Shown: in pieces, positions 1 to 8,877 of the stretch
Numbering within the stretch: the first letter of the stretch is position 1
How the letters are laid out: each line of letters begins with the position of its first letter
Assembly: GCA_021155205.1 (NCBI GenBank)
Contig: JAJNPS010000018.1
Span: 124,001 to 188,000, forward strand
Source of the DNA: Rhodobacterales bacterium
GTDB lineage: Bacteria; Pseudomonadota; Alphaproteobacteria; Rhodobacterales; Rhodobacteraceae
Direction of reading: 5' to 3'
DNA: 64,000 nucleotides
Translations under genes and position numbers: made by a program
The notes under the pieces: model-generated
Told to the model about the DNA's origin: nothing
Databases searched by the model: none
What the model saw: the letters and a program-made list of their open reading frames with translations, nothing else

Positions 1-188
1 GCATGGTCTATGTGCTGGATCTGACGCAACCGACCGGCATGTTCGAGGCGCGCGATTTCCTGGTCCGCGACGGCGACACAGTCTTTGTGACCGAGGCCCC
101 CTTCGTGCAGTGGCAAAAGACGCTGAACGCGATCACCGGCACCGCAGGGGCGGCGAGTGGCGTGAACAACACCGTCCAGGGTCGCTGA
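1..188 (+). CDS. Polysaccharide export protein, C-terminal end (partial)
   Basis: Only about the last 60 residues are in the window; the first complete codon begins at base 3 and the stop is TGA at 186-188. The visible segment (YVLDLTQP, MFEARDFLVRDGDTVFV) resembles the C-terminal part of Wza/KpsD-type outer-membrane polysaccharide export proteins, where a soluble ligand-binding beta-grasp fold is followed by statements of the type 'F.V.DGDTVYV'. The kpsC-type gene starting 12 bases downstream supports a capsule export role. The family call is from motif resemblance and context only, because most of the protein lies outside the window. Confidence 0.6.
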   Translation, partial: MVYVLDLTQPTGMFEARDFLVRDGDTVFVTEAPFVQWQKTLNAITGTAGAASGVNNTVQGR

Positions 189-199
189 CGCACCGCGCC

Positions 200-2260
200 A
201 TGACGCGCCTTGACCATGACAACTGGGCCGCCGGGGACATCCCCCGGCGGCTTTGCCATGTGAACCTTGGCTTTCTGCGCGACCGGCGGCTGGCACGCAT
301 CCTTGCGCTGGCGGGCACCCCGCTGCATGCCGGCCGGCCCCGCCCCGATGATGCGGTGCTGGTCTGGGGCAGGACGCCTGTGGCCGCGCGGGGCGAGGCC
401 TGGGCCAGACGCCGCGCGGTCCCGCTCTGGCGTGCCGAAGATGCGTTCCTGCGGTCGATAAGGCCGGGCCGGCTGGGGGATGCGACGCTGGGCCTGATCC
501 TCGACCCAACCGGGGGCGTGCATTACGACAGCAGCAGGGCGTCGCGGCTCGAGACCATCCTTGCCAGCGATCCCTTGGACAATTCGAACCTCTTGCAGCG
601 CGCTCGGGATGTAATGGCGCGAATGCGGGGCCTGCATCTGTCGAAATACAACATGCACGATCCCGACCTGCCCGGACCACCGCCCGGCTATGTGCTGGTG
701 ATTGACCAGACGCGCGACGATGCCTCGATCCGTCATGGTGCAGCCTCGTCCCAGACATTCCGCGACATGCTGGTGCGCGCGCAAGAGGATCATCCGACCG
801 CGCGCATCATCATCAAGGTCCATCCCGAAACCCGGAACGGCCTGCGCCCCGGGCATTATACGCCAAGCGAAGCCAAGGGCCGCGTGCAGCTTTGCGGCGA
901 TCCGGTGTCGCCCGTGACGCTGCTTGACGGGGCCATCGACGTCTATACCGTCAGCTCGCAGATGGGGTTTGAGGCGATCCTTGCCGGCCATCGCCCCCGT
1001 GTCTTTGGCCAGCCCTTCTATGCAGGCTGGGGCCTGACCGAGGACGAGAACCCCGTTCCACGCCGAAAACGCAACCTGACCCGCACGCAGCTTTTTGCCG
1101 CCGCGATGATCCTGGCGCCCCTTTGGTACGATCCATGCCGCGACCGGCTGTGTTCGCTGGAGGACGTCCTCGACCAGCTGGAGGCCGAGGCCCGCGCCTT
1201 TCGGCAGGACCGGGCGGGCTATGTCGCGACCGGCATAAGGCTATGGAAACGCAGCACGTTTCAGGAATTCTTTGGCCGCGCGCGGGTGGTTCGGTTTGAC
1301 GACAATCCCGTTCGCGCGGTCAGGGCCGCAACGACCCGGCACCAGCCGCTGATGGTCTGGGCGGGGCGTGAAACGGCGGCCCTTGCGACAGCGCCGCGCG
1401 TCCTGCGGATCGAGGATGGGTTCCTGCGGTCGCGCGGTCTGGGGGCGGAACTGGTGCCGCCCCTTGGCCTCGTCCTCGATGACATTGGCATCTATTACGA
1501 CCCCACCCGTCCCAGCCGGTTCGAGGTGCTGATGAAAGAAGCCCTGCCCGACTGGGCGCGGGCGCGGGCAGACCTTCTGGCCGTCCGCCTGAAGGCCGCC
1601 GGATTGTCCAAGTACAATCTCGGCTCGAAGCCCCTGCCCCCATTGCCCGCTGGCCGCCGCATTCTGGTGCCGGGGCAGGTCGAGGATGATGCGTCGATCC
1701 GTCTGGGCGCTGCGGATGTCCGCACCAACCTTGACCTCTTGCGCGCGGTCAGGATCGCCAACCCCGATGCGGTGATCCTGTACAAACCCCATCCCGATGT
1801 GGTGGCGGGCCTGCGACCCGGCACAGTCCACGCGCAGGAACTGGCGGGCCTGGCCGATCTGATCCTGCCCGATGCCGATCCGGCGCAGGTGATCGACGCG
1901 GTGGATGCGGTCTGGACCATGACCTCGACGCTCGGCTTCGAGGCGCTGATCCGTGGCAAGCCCGTGACCTGCCTTGGCATGCCGTTCTATGCGGGCTGGG
2001 GCCTGACGCTGGACCTGGCCCCGATCCCCCGGCGCCGCCTGCACCCCGGCGACAGCGGCCCGCGGCCCGACCTTGCGCATCTGGTCCATGCCGCACTTAT
2101 CGCCTATCCGCGCTACCGCGATCCTGTCAGCGGCCTGCCCTGCCCGGTCGAGGTGATCGTGGACCGCCTGGCATCCGGCGCATCCCTGCCGCGCGGCAAC
2201 CGCGCCCTGTCAAAACTGCAGGGCGCGCTGGCCAGTCGCGCGTGGCTCTGGCGGCGCTAG
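200..2260 (+). CDS. kpsC: Capsular polysaccharide Kdo transferase KpsC (two-domain)
   Basis: This 686-residue protein is built of two homologous halves, which is the hallmark of KpsC, the enzyme that adds alternating beta-Kdo residues to the lipid anchor of group 2-type capsules at the cytoplasmic membrane. Half 1 shows AEDAFLRS, HYDSSRASR, LSKYN, DQTRDDASIRHGAA, KVHPET and FGQPFYAGWGLT; half 2 repeats them as IEDGFLRSRGLG, YYDPTRPSRFE, LSKYNLG, GQVEDDASIRLGAA, YKPHPDV and GMPFYAGWGLT. I chose ATG 200, 12 bases after the stop of the export gene, over an in-frame upstream start that would run inside that gene. The length is normal for the family. Which Kdo linkage each half makes cannot be read from the sequence. 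Confidence 0.92.
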   Translation: MTRLDHDNWAAGDIPRRLCHVNLGFLRDRRLARILALAGTPLHAGRPRPDDAVLVWGRTPVAARGEAWARRRAVPLWRAEDAFLRSIRPGRLGDATLGLILDPTGGVHYDSSRASRLETILASDPLDNSNLLQRARDVMARMRGLHLSKYNMHDPDLPGPPPGYVLVIDQTRDDASIRHGAASSQTFRDMLVRAQEDHPTARIIIKVHPETRNGLRPGHYTPSEAKGRVQLCGDPVSPVTLLDGAIDVYTVSSQMGFEAILAGHRPRVFGQPFYAGWGLTEDENPVPRRKRNLTRTQLFAAAMILAPLWYDPCRDRLCSLEDVLDQLEAEARAFRQDRAGYVATGIRLWKRSTFQEFFGRARVVRFDDNPVRAVRAATTRHQPLMVWAGRETAALATAPRVLRIEDGFLRSRGLGAELVPPLGLVLDDIGIYYDPTRPSRFEVLMKEALPDWARARADLLAVRLKAAGLSKYNLGSKPLPPLPAGRRILVPGQVEDDASIRLGAADVRTNLDLLRAVRIANPDAVILYKPHPDVVAGLRPGTVHAQELAGLADLILPDADPAQVIDAVDAVWTMTSTLGFEALIRGKPVTCLGMPFYAGWGLTLDLAPIPRRRLHPGDSGPRPDLAHLVHAALIAYPRYRDPVSGLPCPVEVIVDRLASGASLPRGNRALSKLQGALASRAWLWRR

Positions 2261-2266
2261 CGAGCG

Positions 2267-2590
2267 TCAGATCTGCTTTTCCGGCATCTGCACGCGAAGA
2301 CCGTCCAGCACATCCGACACCTTGAGCTGGCAGGTCAGGCGCGATCTGACCGGATCGGGGTTCCACGCGAAATCCAGCATGTCCTCTTCCATCGCGTCCT
2401 TCTTGGGCAGGCGGTCCACCCAGGCGGGATCGACATAGACATGGCAGGTCGAACAGGCGCAGGCCCCGCCGCAATCGGCCTCGATCCCGCGGATGCCATT
2501 GTCGCGGGCACCCTCCATCACGGTCAGGCCGGTGGCCACCTCGATCACATGTTCCTTGCCGCCATGTTCCACATAAGTGATCTTTGCCAT
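2267..2590 (-). CDS. 2Fe-2S ferredoxin (adrenodoxin type)
   Basis: A 107-residue plant/vertebrate-type ferredoxin. The cluster ligands are visible as Cys40, Cys46 and Cys49 in CGGACACSTC (spacing C-x5-C-x2-C) and a fourth Cys near residue 87 in LTCQL. The acidic C-terminal half and the MEEDMLDFA stretch are typical of the adrenodoxin/FdxB subgroup that feeds electrons to P450s or to Fe-S assembly. Start ATG 2590 gives the normal family length; an upstream extension in the same frame has no ferredoxin-like sequence. It is convergent with kpsC (6-base gap) and no partner reductase or P450 is nearby, so the electron acceptor is unknown. Confidence 0.93.
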   Translation of the reverse strand: MAKITYVEHGGKEHVIEVATGLTVMEGARDNGIRGIEADCGGACACSTCHVYVDPAWVDRLPKKDAMEEDMLDFAWNPDPVRSRLTCQLKVSDVLDGLRVQMPEKQI

Positions 2591-2834
2591 TCGTCCCGGA
2601 TCCCGATTTATCGCTGCTGTCGCAGGACATAAGTGAAACGGCGGCATTTTGCCAGAGGCGGCGCGAAAGGTGCCAGGCTTGTGTAGAACGTGCGACCGTC
2701 GGCCGGAATGTGCCGCTATCGGGCCACACCTGCACGGTCCATGGCGATCCCGCACCCTTTCACGCCGGGATGTTTCCCGGTAAGGTTGCGAAAATCCCGC
2801 CTCGACCATTTCGGGCGGAGACAAAAGGCCGAGC

Positions 2835-3380
2835 ATGACGCATCACCTACAGTCCGGCAGGGGGCTTGTTCTTGCGCTGTTTCTGGGCGCGTGCGGAACG
2901 GCCGTGCCGGATGAACCCGCGACCCGCGCCGATTTTTCGACCGGTCTGGTGCGACGTGCCAGCGACGTGCCGCCCGAGGGTCCGGCGGATGCGTGCTGGG
3001 CCAATGACGAGACCCCGGCCGTGATCGAGACCGTCACCGAACAGGTGCTGGTCACGCCAGAGATCCGCGCCGCCGATGGCACCGTCACCCAGGCTGCGGT
3101 CTTTGCCACGAATGTCGATCAGCGCATGGTGCAGGAGCGCGAGGTGGTCTGGTTCCAGACCCCCTGTCCGGCGGACATGGACGAAACCTTTCTGGCGTCC
3201 CTGCAAAGAGCGCTCAAGGCACGCGGGTTCTATCTGCGCGACCTGACCGGGCAGATGGATGCAGGCACCCGCAACGCGATCCGGCGGTTCCAGACGGAGC
3301 GCGGGCTTGACAGCGAAACCCTGTCGCTGGCGGCGGCCCGCGACCTCGGCCTGATCGAAGTTTCCCGCGACGCGCTCTAG
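2835..3380 (+). CDS. Lipoprotein with peptidoglycan-binding domain
   Basis: A 181-residue protein with a short hydrophobic leader ending in the lipobox L-G-A-C (Cys20), so it should be lipidated and exported. The middle part is unique. The C-terminal region (about residues 127-175) carries a PG_binding_1-like helical fold: FLASLQRALKARGFY, followed by QMDAGTRNAIRRFQ, the usual 'D.GT..AI..FQ' signature. The likely role is an envelope lipoprotein that touches peptidoglycan; no enzyme domain is present. It ends just before a strong terminator shared with the convergent degP gene. Confidence 0.8.
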   Translation: MTHHLQSGRGLVLALFLGACGTAVPDEPATRADFSTGLVRRASDVPPEGPADACWANDETPAVIETVTEQVLVTPEIRAADGTVTQAAVFATNVDQRMVQEREVVWFQTPCPADMDETFLASLQRALKARGFYLRDLTGQMDAGTRNAIRRFQTERGLDSETLSLAAARDLGLIEVSRDAL

Positions 3381-3394
3381 CTAGCGGTCATGAA

Positions 3395-3418
3395 AAAGGG
3401 GGGCGGTTGCCCCCCTTT
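3395..3418. terminator. Bidirectional rho-independent terminator
   Basis: A perfect 9-bp stem (AAAGGGGGG / CCCCCCTTT) with a 6-base loop lies between two convergent genes. The A-run on one side and T-run on the other make it usable from both directions, ending the lipoprotein transcript on the plus strand and the degP transcript on the minus strand. Confidence 0.85.
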
Positions 3419-3444
3419 GTCGGTTGATCGTGCGGCCCCGGTTC

Positions 3445-4950
3445 CTACGGTTCGACCGACAGCGCAACAAAGCGCGGATCGCCGCCACGTCGCACCAGCA
3501 GCAGCAAGGACTTGCGGCCCCCATCGCGCGCCTCGGTCACGCGGTCCTCCAGGTCCTTGAGCGTCAGCACCTGGCGCTGGCCGGCCTCGGTGATCAGATC
3601 GCCGTCGCGCAGCCCCTTGGCGTAGGCCTCGGATGCGGGGTCAACCTGCATCACGATCAGGCCTTGGCTACCCACCGGCAGCCCGAGGGTGCCGATGATC
3701 TCTTCGTTCAGCACGCTGAGCGTGAGGCCAAGGATTTCACCGGTGGCGGGGTCCTTGGGCGCCTCGGCGACTGCGGGCGTGCTGACCGCCTCGGCCTCTT
3801 CACGCCGGCCGAGCGTCACCTGCAGCGTCTCGTTCTTGCCGTCGCGCATCACCAGCACCGGCACCGCCTTGCCGACAGGCGCGTCCGCGACGTTGCGCGT
3901 CAGGTCGCGCACGTTGCCGACCGCCACGCCATCAAAGCTCAAGATAACATCGCCCGCCATCAGACCGCTGTCCTTGGCCGGACCGTCGGGCACGTCGGTG
4001 ATCAGCGCACCCTTGGCGTCGGTCAGGCCCATCGCTTCGGCCACGTCCGGCGTCACGTCCTGGATACGAACGCCCAGCCAGCCGCGGCGGGTTTCCCCGA
4101 ACTGTTTCAGCTGGTCGACGACTTTGGACACGACATTCGATGCCATCGAGAATCCGATCCCGATGGACCCGCCGTTCGGCGACAGGATCGAGGTGTTCAC
4201 TCCGATCACCTGGCCGTCCATGTTGAACAGCGGGCCGCCCGAATTGCCCCGGTTGATCGCGGCATCGGTCTGGATGTAGTCGTCATAGGCGCCCGACAGT
4301 TCGCGCTTGCGGGCCGATACGATGCCCGCGCTGACCGAAAACCCCTGGCCGAGGGGGTTGCCCATCGCCACGACCCAGTCGCCCACCCGCATCACGTCGC
4401 TGTCGCCAAAGCTGACAAAGGGCAACGGCGTGTCGCTTTCGACCTTGAGCAGGGCGAGATCGGTCTTGGGGTCCTTGCCCACGACCTTGGCTTCCAGCCG
4501 TTTGCCGGAAAAGAATTCGATTTCGATCTGGTCGGCGCCGTCGATCACGTGATTGTTGGTGACGATGTAGCCATCGGCCGAGATCACGAACCCGGACCCC
4601 AGCGCCTCGGACCGGCGCGGCCCGTTCTCCTGCGGGGTCTGTCCGTTGCGGTCCATGAAGTCGCGGAAGAAATCTTCGAACGGCGATCCCGGCGGCACGC
4701 CGGGCATGCCGTCGGTGGGAGCCGCCACCATGGCGGATGTGGTGATATTGACGACCGACGGGCTGATTCTTTCGGCCAGATCGGCAAAACTTTCGGGCGC
4801 GGCCTGCGGCGCGACCTGCGAGAAACTTCCGTTCGCCTGGCCAAGTGCCAGGCCAAGACCCAGCGTCAGGGCAAGAAACACGCGGGGAACGGGACGTTGC
4901 ATCGCGGGCACGGCACTACGGGCGCGGCGGGCTTGACTAGAAACCTGCAT
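3445..4950 (-). CDS. degP: Periplasmic serine protease DegP/DegQ (HtrA family)
   Basis: A 501-residue HtrA protease/chaperone that degrades or refolds damaged envelope proteins. The trypsin-like catalytic triad is His134 (TNNHV), Asp164 (KTDLALL) and Ser237 (NRGNSGGP). Two PDZ domains follow, roughly residues 275-365 and 400-490. A hydrophobic export signal is seen near residues 22-40. ATG 4950 has GGAG five bases upstream; an in-frame GTG two codons earlier also has an SD-like sequence and cannot be excluded. It lies downstream of hflK-hflC-DUF2065, the usual order in this group, linking membrane and periplasmic proteolysis. Confidence 0.93.
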   Translation of the reverse strand: MQVSSQARRARSAVPAMQRPVPRVFLALTLGLGLALGQANGSFSQVAPQAAPESFADLAERISPSVVNITTSAMVAAPTDGMPGVPPGSPFEDFFRDFMDRNGQTPQENGPRRSEALGSGFVISADGYIVTNNHVIDGADQIEIEFFSGKRLEAKVVGKDPKTDLALLKVESDTPLPFVSFGDSDVMRVGDWVVAMGNPLGQGFSVSAGIVSARKRELSGAYDDYIQTDAAINRGNSGGPLFNMDGQVIGVNTSILSPNGGSIGIGFSMASNVVSKVVDQLKQFGETRRGWLGVRIQDVTPDVAEAMGLTDAKGALITDVPDGPAKDSGLMAGDVILSFDGVAVGNVRDLTRNVADAPVGKAVPVLVMRDGKNETLQVTLGRREEAEAVSTPAVAEAPKDPATGEILGLTLSVLNEEIIGTLGLPVGSQGLIVMQVDPASEAYAKGLRDGDLITEAGQRQVLTLKDLEDRVTEARDGGRKSLLLLVRRGGDPRFVALSVEP

Positions 4951-5032
4951 GAGCACTCCAGACTCCTCTTTCTGTCGACCATCCCCGCATCATCGGCACA
5001 AGGCCGCACTGCGTCGGTCACAACTGCATCTT

Positions 5033-5060
5033 TAGATAGGCGAAGGGAACCGCAATGCAA
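5033..5060 (-). promoter_or_regulatory. Candidate degP promoter
   Basis: On the minus strand TTGCAT (5060-5055) and TATCTA (5038-5033) are separated by 16 bases within the 171-base gap upstream of degP. Both hexamers are only partial sigma-70 matches. The gap suggests degP can be transcribed separately from hflKC. I found no convincing RpoE or RpoH sequence. Confidence 0.25.
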
Positions 5061-5121
5061 AATCCGGTTACAACTTCTCAATGCCTTGTGAACGTGGCGC
5101 GGTGAAGGACCATCCCGCCCT

Positions 5122-5316
5122 CTATCCGCCCAGCGCGCGGGCTGCCCAGACCAGCGCGGCACCCACCGCCACTGCCGCCAGGCCGATCGCGCGTTTCCGG
5201 TCGCGCCCCAGCCCCGCCATCATCCGCAACATGTCCTCGATGCGCAAAGGGGCCAGTGCAAGCACCAGCCCCTCCACGATCAGCACAAGCCCGATCGCCC
5301 AAAGGACAATGCTCAT
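5122..5316 (-). CDS. DUF2065 small membrane protein
   Basis: A 64-residue protein with two hydrophobic segments (about residues 3-22 and 43-60) separated by a charged cytoplasmic-type loop (RIEDMLRMMAGLGRDRKR). This size, the 'P..IE..LR' motif and its place immediately after hflC match the DUF2065 family. Its ATG overlaps the hflC stop (ATGA), so translation is coupled and it probably belongs to the HflKC membrane complex or its assembly. The molecular function is unknown. Confidence 0.85.
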   Translation of the reverse strand: MSIVLWAIGLVLIVEGLVLALAPLRIEDMLRMMAGLGRDRKRAIGLAAVAVGAALVWAARALGG

Positions 5317-6239
5317 GGCGCCGGGACGGGCGTCGCCGGGGCGGGCACGGCAGGTTGGGCGGGCGCAGCGGGCGCAGGCGCGGTATCGGACCGCAGATAT
5401 TCAAAGAACAGGCTGTCGGGCTGCATCACGATCGACGAATTGCCCGGTTGCATGGCGCGTTCATAGGCCGTCAGCGATCGGGTAAAGGCGAAAAACTCCG
5501 GGTCTGCGCCAAAGGCTTCGGCAAAGATCCGGTTGCGTTCGGCATCCGCCTCGCCGCGGATCACCTCGGCCTGGCGCCGGGCGTCGGAGGTCAGTTCGAC
5601 CACCGTCCGGTCAGCCGATGCCCGTACGCGCTGCGCCGCCTCGCCGCCGCGCGCGATTTCGTCCGCCGCCTCGCGTTCGCGTTCGGCCCTCATGCGCGCA
5701 AAGGTGGCGGCCAGGTTCTGTTCCGGCAGGTCGGTCCGGGTCAGCCGCACGTCAATGACGTCGATGCCCAGCGCCAGCGCCTGCCGCCGTGCGATGTCGC
5801 GGATCTGGTTCATCAGCGCGGTACGGTCCTCGGACAGCACGCGCGCCGAATTGACCGATCCCAGCACCTCCTGGATGGCCGGGTTCACGATCCCCTCAAG
5901 TCGGCGAAGGGCGGTTTCCTCGCCCCCCACGCCGACGGCCTCGCGGAAGGCGACCAGATCGACGATCCTCCAGCGCGCGAACGCATCGACCACCAGGCGG
6001 CGGTCGTCCAGCATGGTGACTTCGACCGGGGTGGTCGGCAGGCCCAGGATGCGGTCCTCGTAATAGACCACCTCCTGGATGAAGGGGATCTTGAACCCAA
6101 GGCCGGGGTCGGTCTTGACCTGCTGCACGGCGCCGAACTGAAGCACGAGCGCACGCTTGCGCTCATCCACGATGAAGATGGATGACAGGATGGTTGCAAT
6201 CAGCACGATCACAACCGGGATGACATAGATCGCGCGCAT
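5313..6239 (-). CDS. hflC: Protease modulator HflC
   Basis: A 308-residue SPFH/prohibitin-domain protein with one N-terminal membrane anchor (residues 5-25) and a periplasmic body. Typical HflC features are VDERKRALVLQFG at residues 24-36, LPTTPVEVTMLDDRRLVVDAFARW-type strands, and a long coiled segment RAEREREAADEIARGG. HflC pairs with HflK to regulate the membrane protease FtsH. The C-terminal tail is proline/alanine-rich. Its start overlaps the hflK stop by one base (TGATG), so the two partners are translated in step. Confidence 0.95.
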   Translation of the reverse strand: MRAIYVIPVVIVLIATILSSIFIVDERKRALVLQFGAVQQVKTDPGLGFKIPFIQEVVYYEDRILGLPTTPVEVTMLDDRRLVVDAFARWRIVDLVAFREAVGVGGEETALRRLEGIVNPAIQEVLGSVNSARVLSEDRTALMNQIRDIARRQALALGIDVIDVRLTRTDLPEQNLAATFARMRAEREREAADEIARGGEAAQRVRASADRTVVELTSDARRQAEVIRGEADAERNRIFAEAFGADPEFFAFTRSLTAYERAMQPGNSSIVMQPDSLFFEYLRSDTAPAPAAPAQPAVPAPATPVPAP

Positions 6240-7447
6240 CAGTTGGTTCCTCCGGCCGCAGCCGCCGCGCCACCTTGCGGCGTGGTCATCCGGTTCAGTT
6301 CGTTCAACGGCAGAAAGGGCACCACGCCCTGCCCCGCCGCGCCGCCCGACACGCCGTCAAGGATCACCTTGTTCATGCCGCCCAGCACCTTTTCCATGGT
6401 TTCGATGTAGAGGCGACGCCGGGTCACTTCGGGTGCCTTGATGTATTCCTGATAGACCGAGCTGAAACGGCTCGCCTCGCCCGAAGCCGAGTTGACGGCC
6501 TGCGCACGATATGCCTCGGCCGCTTCCAACAGACTTGCCGCCTCGCCCCGCGCCCCTGCGGTCACGCGGTTGGCATAGGCGTCCGCCTCCTTCTCCAGCC
6601 GGTCGCGTTCCTGCTGGGCCGCCTGCACCTCGCGGAAACTGTCGATGACTTCGCGCGGGGGCTGCGCGCGCTGCAGGTTGACGCGGATCACCGAGATACC
6701 GGCGTTGTAGCTGTCCAGCGTCGTCTGCACCGCCGTCTGCAGGTCGGTCGCGATCACGCCCCGGTCGCGGTTCAGGATCGGCGACAGCTCGGACCGCGCG
6801 ATAATGTCGCGCATGGCACTTTCGGCGACCGCGCGGATTGTGCCTTCGGGGTCCTGCAGGTTGAAAAGATAGCGTTCCGGATCGGCGATGTTCCAGACGA
6901 CCTGGAAGCCGATGTCCACGATGTTCTGATCGCGCGTCACCATCAGCCCGCTGTCCGCACTGCTGTCGCCTTGTCCGATCTCGGTCATCCGTTCGCCCGT
7001 CACCTGGACCTTTTCATAGGTCACGATGGGCCAGGGTGCAAAGTTCAGGCCGGGACTGCCGACGCCCGAACTTTCGCCAAGGAAGAGTTCGACCGACCGT
7101 TCCTCGGGGCGCACGGTATAGAAGGACATGAACCCCCAGAGCGCCACCGCGGCGAGCGCCGCAAGGGCAAGCCCCTGGCGCGAAAAAAGCGGGCTGGCCG
7201 GACCGCCATCGCCGCCGCCGCCCGGTCCGCCGGTGCGTGACCGCCCACCCATGAGGACGCGAAGCTGTTCCTGCCCCCTGCGCATAAGCTCGTCGATTTC
7301 CGGGATCTGCGGGCCGTCGCCGGGCCTGCGCGGCCCGCCCGGCCTGCGCGGATCGCCGCCACGCCCGCCATCCCCGGGACGCCCGCCCGCGCCACGATCG
7401 TCACCCTTGCCCCCGCCCCCCCAGGGACCGCCGTTATCCGACATCAT
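6239..7447 (-). CDS. hflK: FtsH protease activity modulator HflK
   Basis: A 402-residue SPFH-domain membrane protein. The first ~90 residues are a Gly/Pro/Arg-rich low-complexity cytoplasmic tail, followed by one membrane helix (about 98-115) and the band-7 domain (RPEERSVELFLGESSG, GLNFAPWP). An Ala/Glu/Arg coiled coil (EVQAAQQERDRLEKEADAY) completes the family pattern. It forms the HflKC cage around FtsH. It is the first gene of the hflK-hflC-DUF2065 operon; AAAGG lies close to tandem ATGs at 7447 and 7444, either of which may be used. Confidence 0.95.
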   Translation of the reverse strand: MMSDNGGPWGGGGKGDDRGAGGRPGDGGRGGDPRRPGGPRRPGDGPQIPEIDELMRRGQEQLRVLMGGRSRTGGPGGGGDGGPASPLFSRQGLALAALAAVALWGFMSFYTVRPEERSVELFLGESSGVGSPGLNFAPWPIVTYEKVQVTGERMTEIGQGDSSADSGLMVTRDQNIVDIGFQVVWNIADPERYLFNLQDPEGTIRAVAESAMRDIIARSELSPILNRDRGVIATDLQTAVQTTLDSYNAGISVIRVNLQRAQPPREVIDSFREVQAAQQERDRLEKEADAYANRVTAGARGEAASLLEAAEAYRAQAVNSASGEASRFSSVYQEYIKAPEVTRRRLYIETMEKVLGGMNKVILDGVSGGAAGQGVVPFLPLNELNRMTTPQGGAAAAAGGTN

Positions 7448-7514
7448 CGACCTTTCTCACGTTCAGTTGTCCCTTTAACTGGATACTCGGGACAGAAAAT
7501 CAAGCAATTGCCCT

Positions 7515-8873
7515 TCAGCTTTGCCGCGTCGGCCGCCGCATCGTGACCAGTTCTTCGGACATCGTGGGGTGAACTGCAACCGTTCGGTCGAAATCCTCTT
7601 TGGTCGCCCCCATCCTGATCGCGATGGCGGCAAGCTGGATCATCTCGCCCGCCTGCGGTCCGACGATGTGGCAGCCCAGAACCCGGCGCGTCGCGACCGA
7701 CACGATCAGTTTCATCAAGACGCGGTCCGACCGGCCCGCAAAAAGACTTTGCATCGGGCGGAACGTGGCGGAATAGACTTCGATCGCTTCCTGGTCGCGC
7801 GCGGCTTCCTCGGTCAGCCCGACCGCCCCCAGTTCCGGCTGGGTAAAGACCGCTGATGCCACCAGTTCGTGATCCGCCCTGGTTGGCACACCACCGAACA
7901 CCGTATCGGCAAAGGCGTGGCCTTCGCGGATCGCCACCGGCGTCAGGTTGATGCGGCCCGTCACGTCGCCCACGGCATAGATCGAAGGCACTGCTGTCTG
8001 GCTGTAGTCGTCGACGACGATCTGGCCCGACCGGCCAAATTCGACCCCCAGCGCCTCAAGCCCGATACCTGCGGCGTTGGGCTTGCGCCCGGTGGCATAA
8101 AGGACCAGGTCAAATACAGTCTCCGACCCGTCCGTGGCGACCGCCCGGATGCCCCCATCGGCCCGTTCCAGCCGCAGGACATCGGTGCCGCAGCGGATGG
8201 CGATGCCGCCGGCCTGCATCGCCGTCGCGACATGACCGCGCGCCTCGTCATCAAAGCCGCGCAGGATTTGCGCCCCGCGGTATATCTGCGTGACATCGAC
8301 ACCCATCCCGTTCAGGATGCAGGCAAATTCCGACGCGATATAGCCCCCGCCGACGACGAGGGCGCGACCCGGAAGAGTTGGCAGATGGAACATCTCGTTC
8401 GAGGTGATCGCAAGGTCGCTGCCCGGAAACTCCGGCACATAGGGCCGCCCGCCGGTGGCCACGAGGATATGCCTGGCGCGCAGCCGCTCTCCGCCGGCCA
8501 GCCGCACGGTATGGGCATCCTCGAGCGTGGCGCGGGCATCGTGGACGGTCACGCCCGCCCCGGCCAGTGTCGCGCGATAGGCGGCCTCGAGCCGGTCAAG
8601 CTCTGCCTCCAGCGCGTGACGGAAGCGCGGCCAGTCGAACGGCCCTGCCGCGACATCCCAGCCATAGGCGTGTGCATCGCGGATCATCTCGCCGTAACCG
8701 GACGCAAAGACCATCAGCTTTTTCGGCACGCAGCCGCGAATGACGCAGGTGCCACCCATGCGGCTTTCCTCGGCCAGATGGACGTTCGCGCTGCCCTCGG
8801 CTGCCGCAATCCGGGCCGCCCGGACACCGCCCGACCCGCCGCCGATCACGAAAAGATCGCAGTCAAACGCCAC
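7515..8873 (-). CDS. gor: Glutathione-disulfide reductase
   Basis: A 452-residue NADPH-dependent flavoprotein that reduces GSSG. FAD-binding GGGSGG is at residues 11-16, the redox disulfide is Cys43/Cys48 in GGTCVIRGCVPKK, the NADPH Rossmann motif VVGGGYIASE is in the middle, and the active-site His is in AVHPTMSEE near the C-terminus. I chose GTG 8873, four bases after the rpiA stop, because it gives the normal family length and starts directly at the FAD-binding strand. A longer reading would overlap rpiA. It forms a two-gene unit with rpiA; the NADPH link is suggestive but not proof of shared function. Confidence 0.93.
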   Translation of the reverse strand: MAFDCDLFVIGGGSGGVRAARIAAAEGSANVHLAEESRMGGTCVIRGCVPKKLMVFASGYGEMIRDAHAYGWDVAAGPFDWPRFRHALEAELDRLEAAYRATLAGAGVTVHDARATLEDAHTVRLAGGERLRARHILVATGGRPYVPEFPGSDLAITSNEMFHLPTLPGRALVVGGGYIASEFACILNGMGVDVTQIYRGAQILRGFDDEARGHVATAMQAGGIAIRCGTDVLRLERADGGIRAVATDGSETVFDLVLYATGRKPNAAGIGLEALGVEFGRSGQIVVDDYSQTAVPSIYAVGDVTGRINLTPVAIREGHAFADTVFGGVPTRADHELVASAVFTQPELGAVGLTEEAARDQEAIEVYSATFRPMQSLFAGRSDRVLMKLIVSVATRRVLGCHIVGPQAGEMIQLAAIAIRMGATKEDFDRTVAVHPTMSEELVTMRRPTRQS

Positions 8874-8877
8874 GGCG

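Noticed and set aside
3424..5091. Long plus-strand open frame opposite degP
   Set aside because: His/Arg-rich composition typical of a shadow of a real high-GC gene; the degP reading has complete catalytic motifs.
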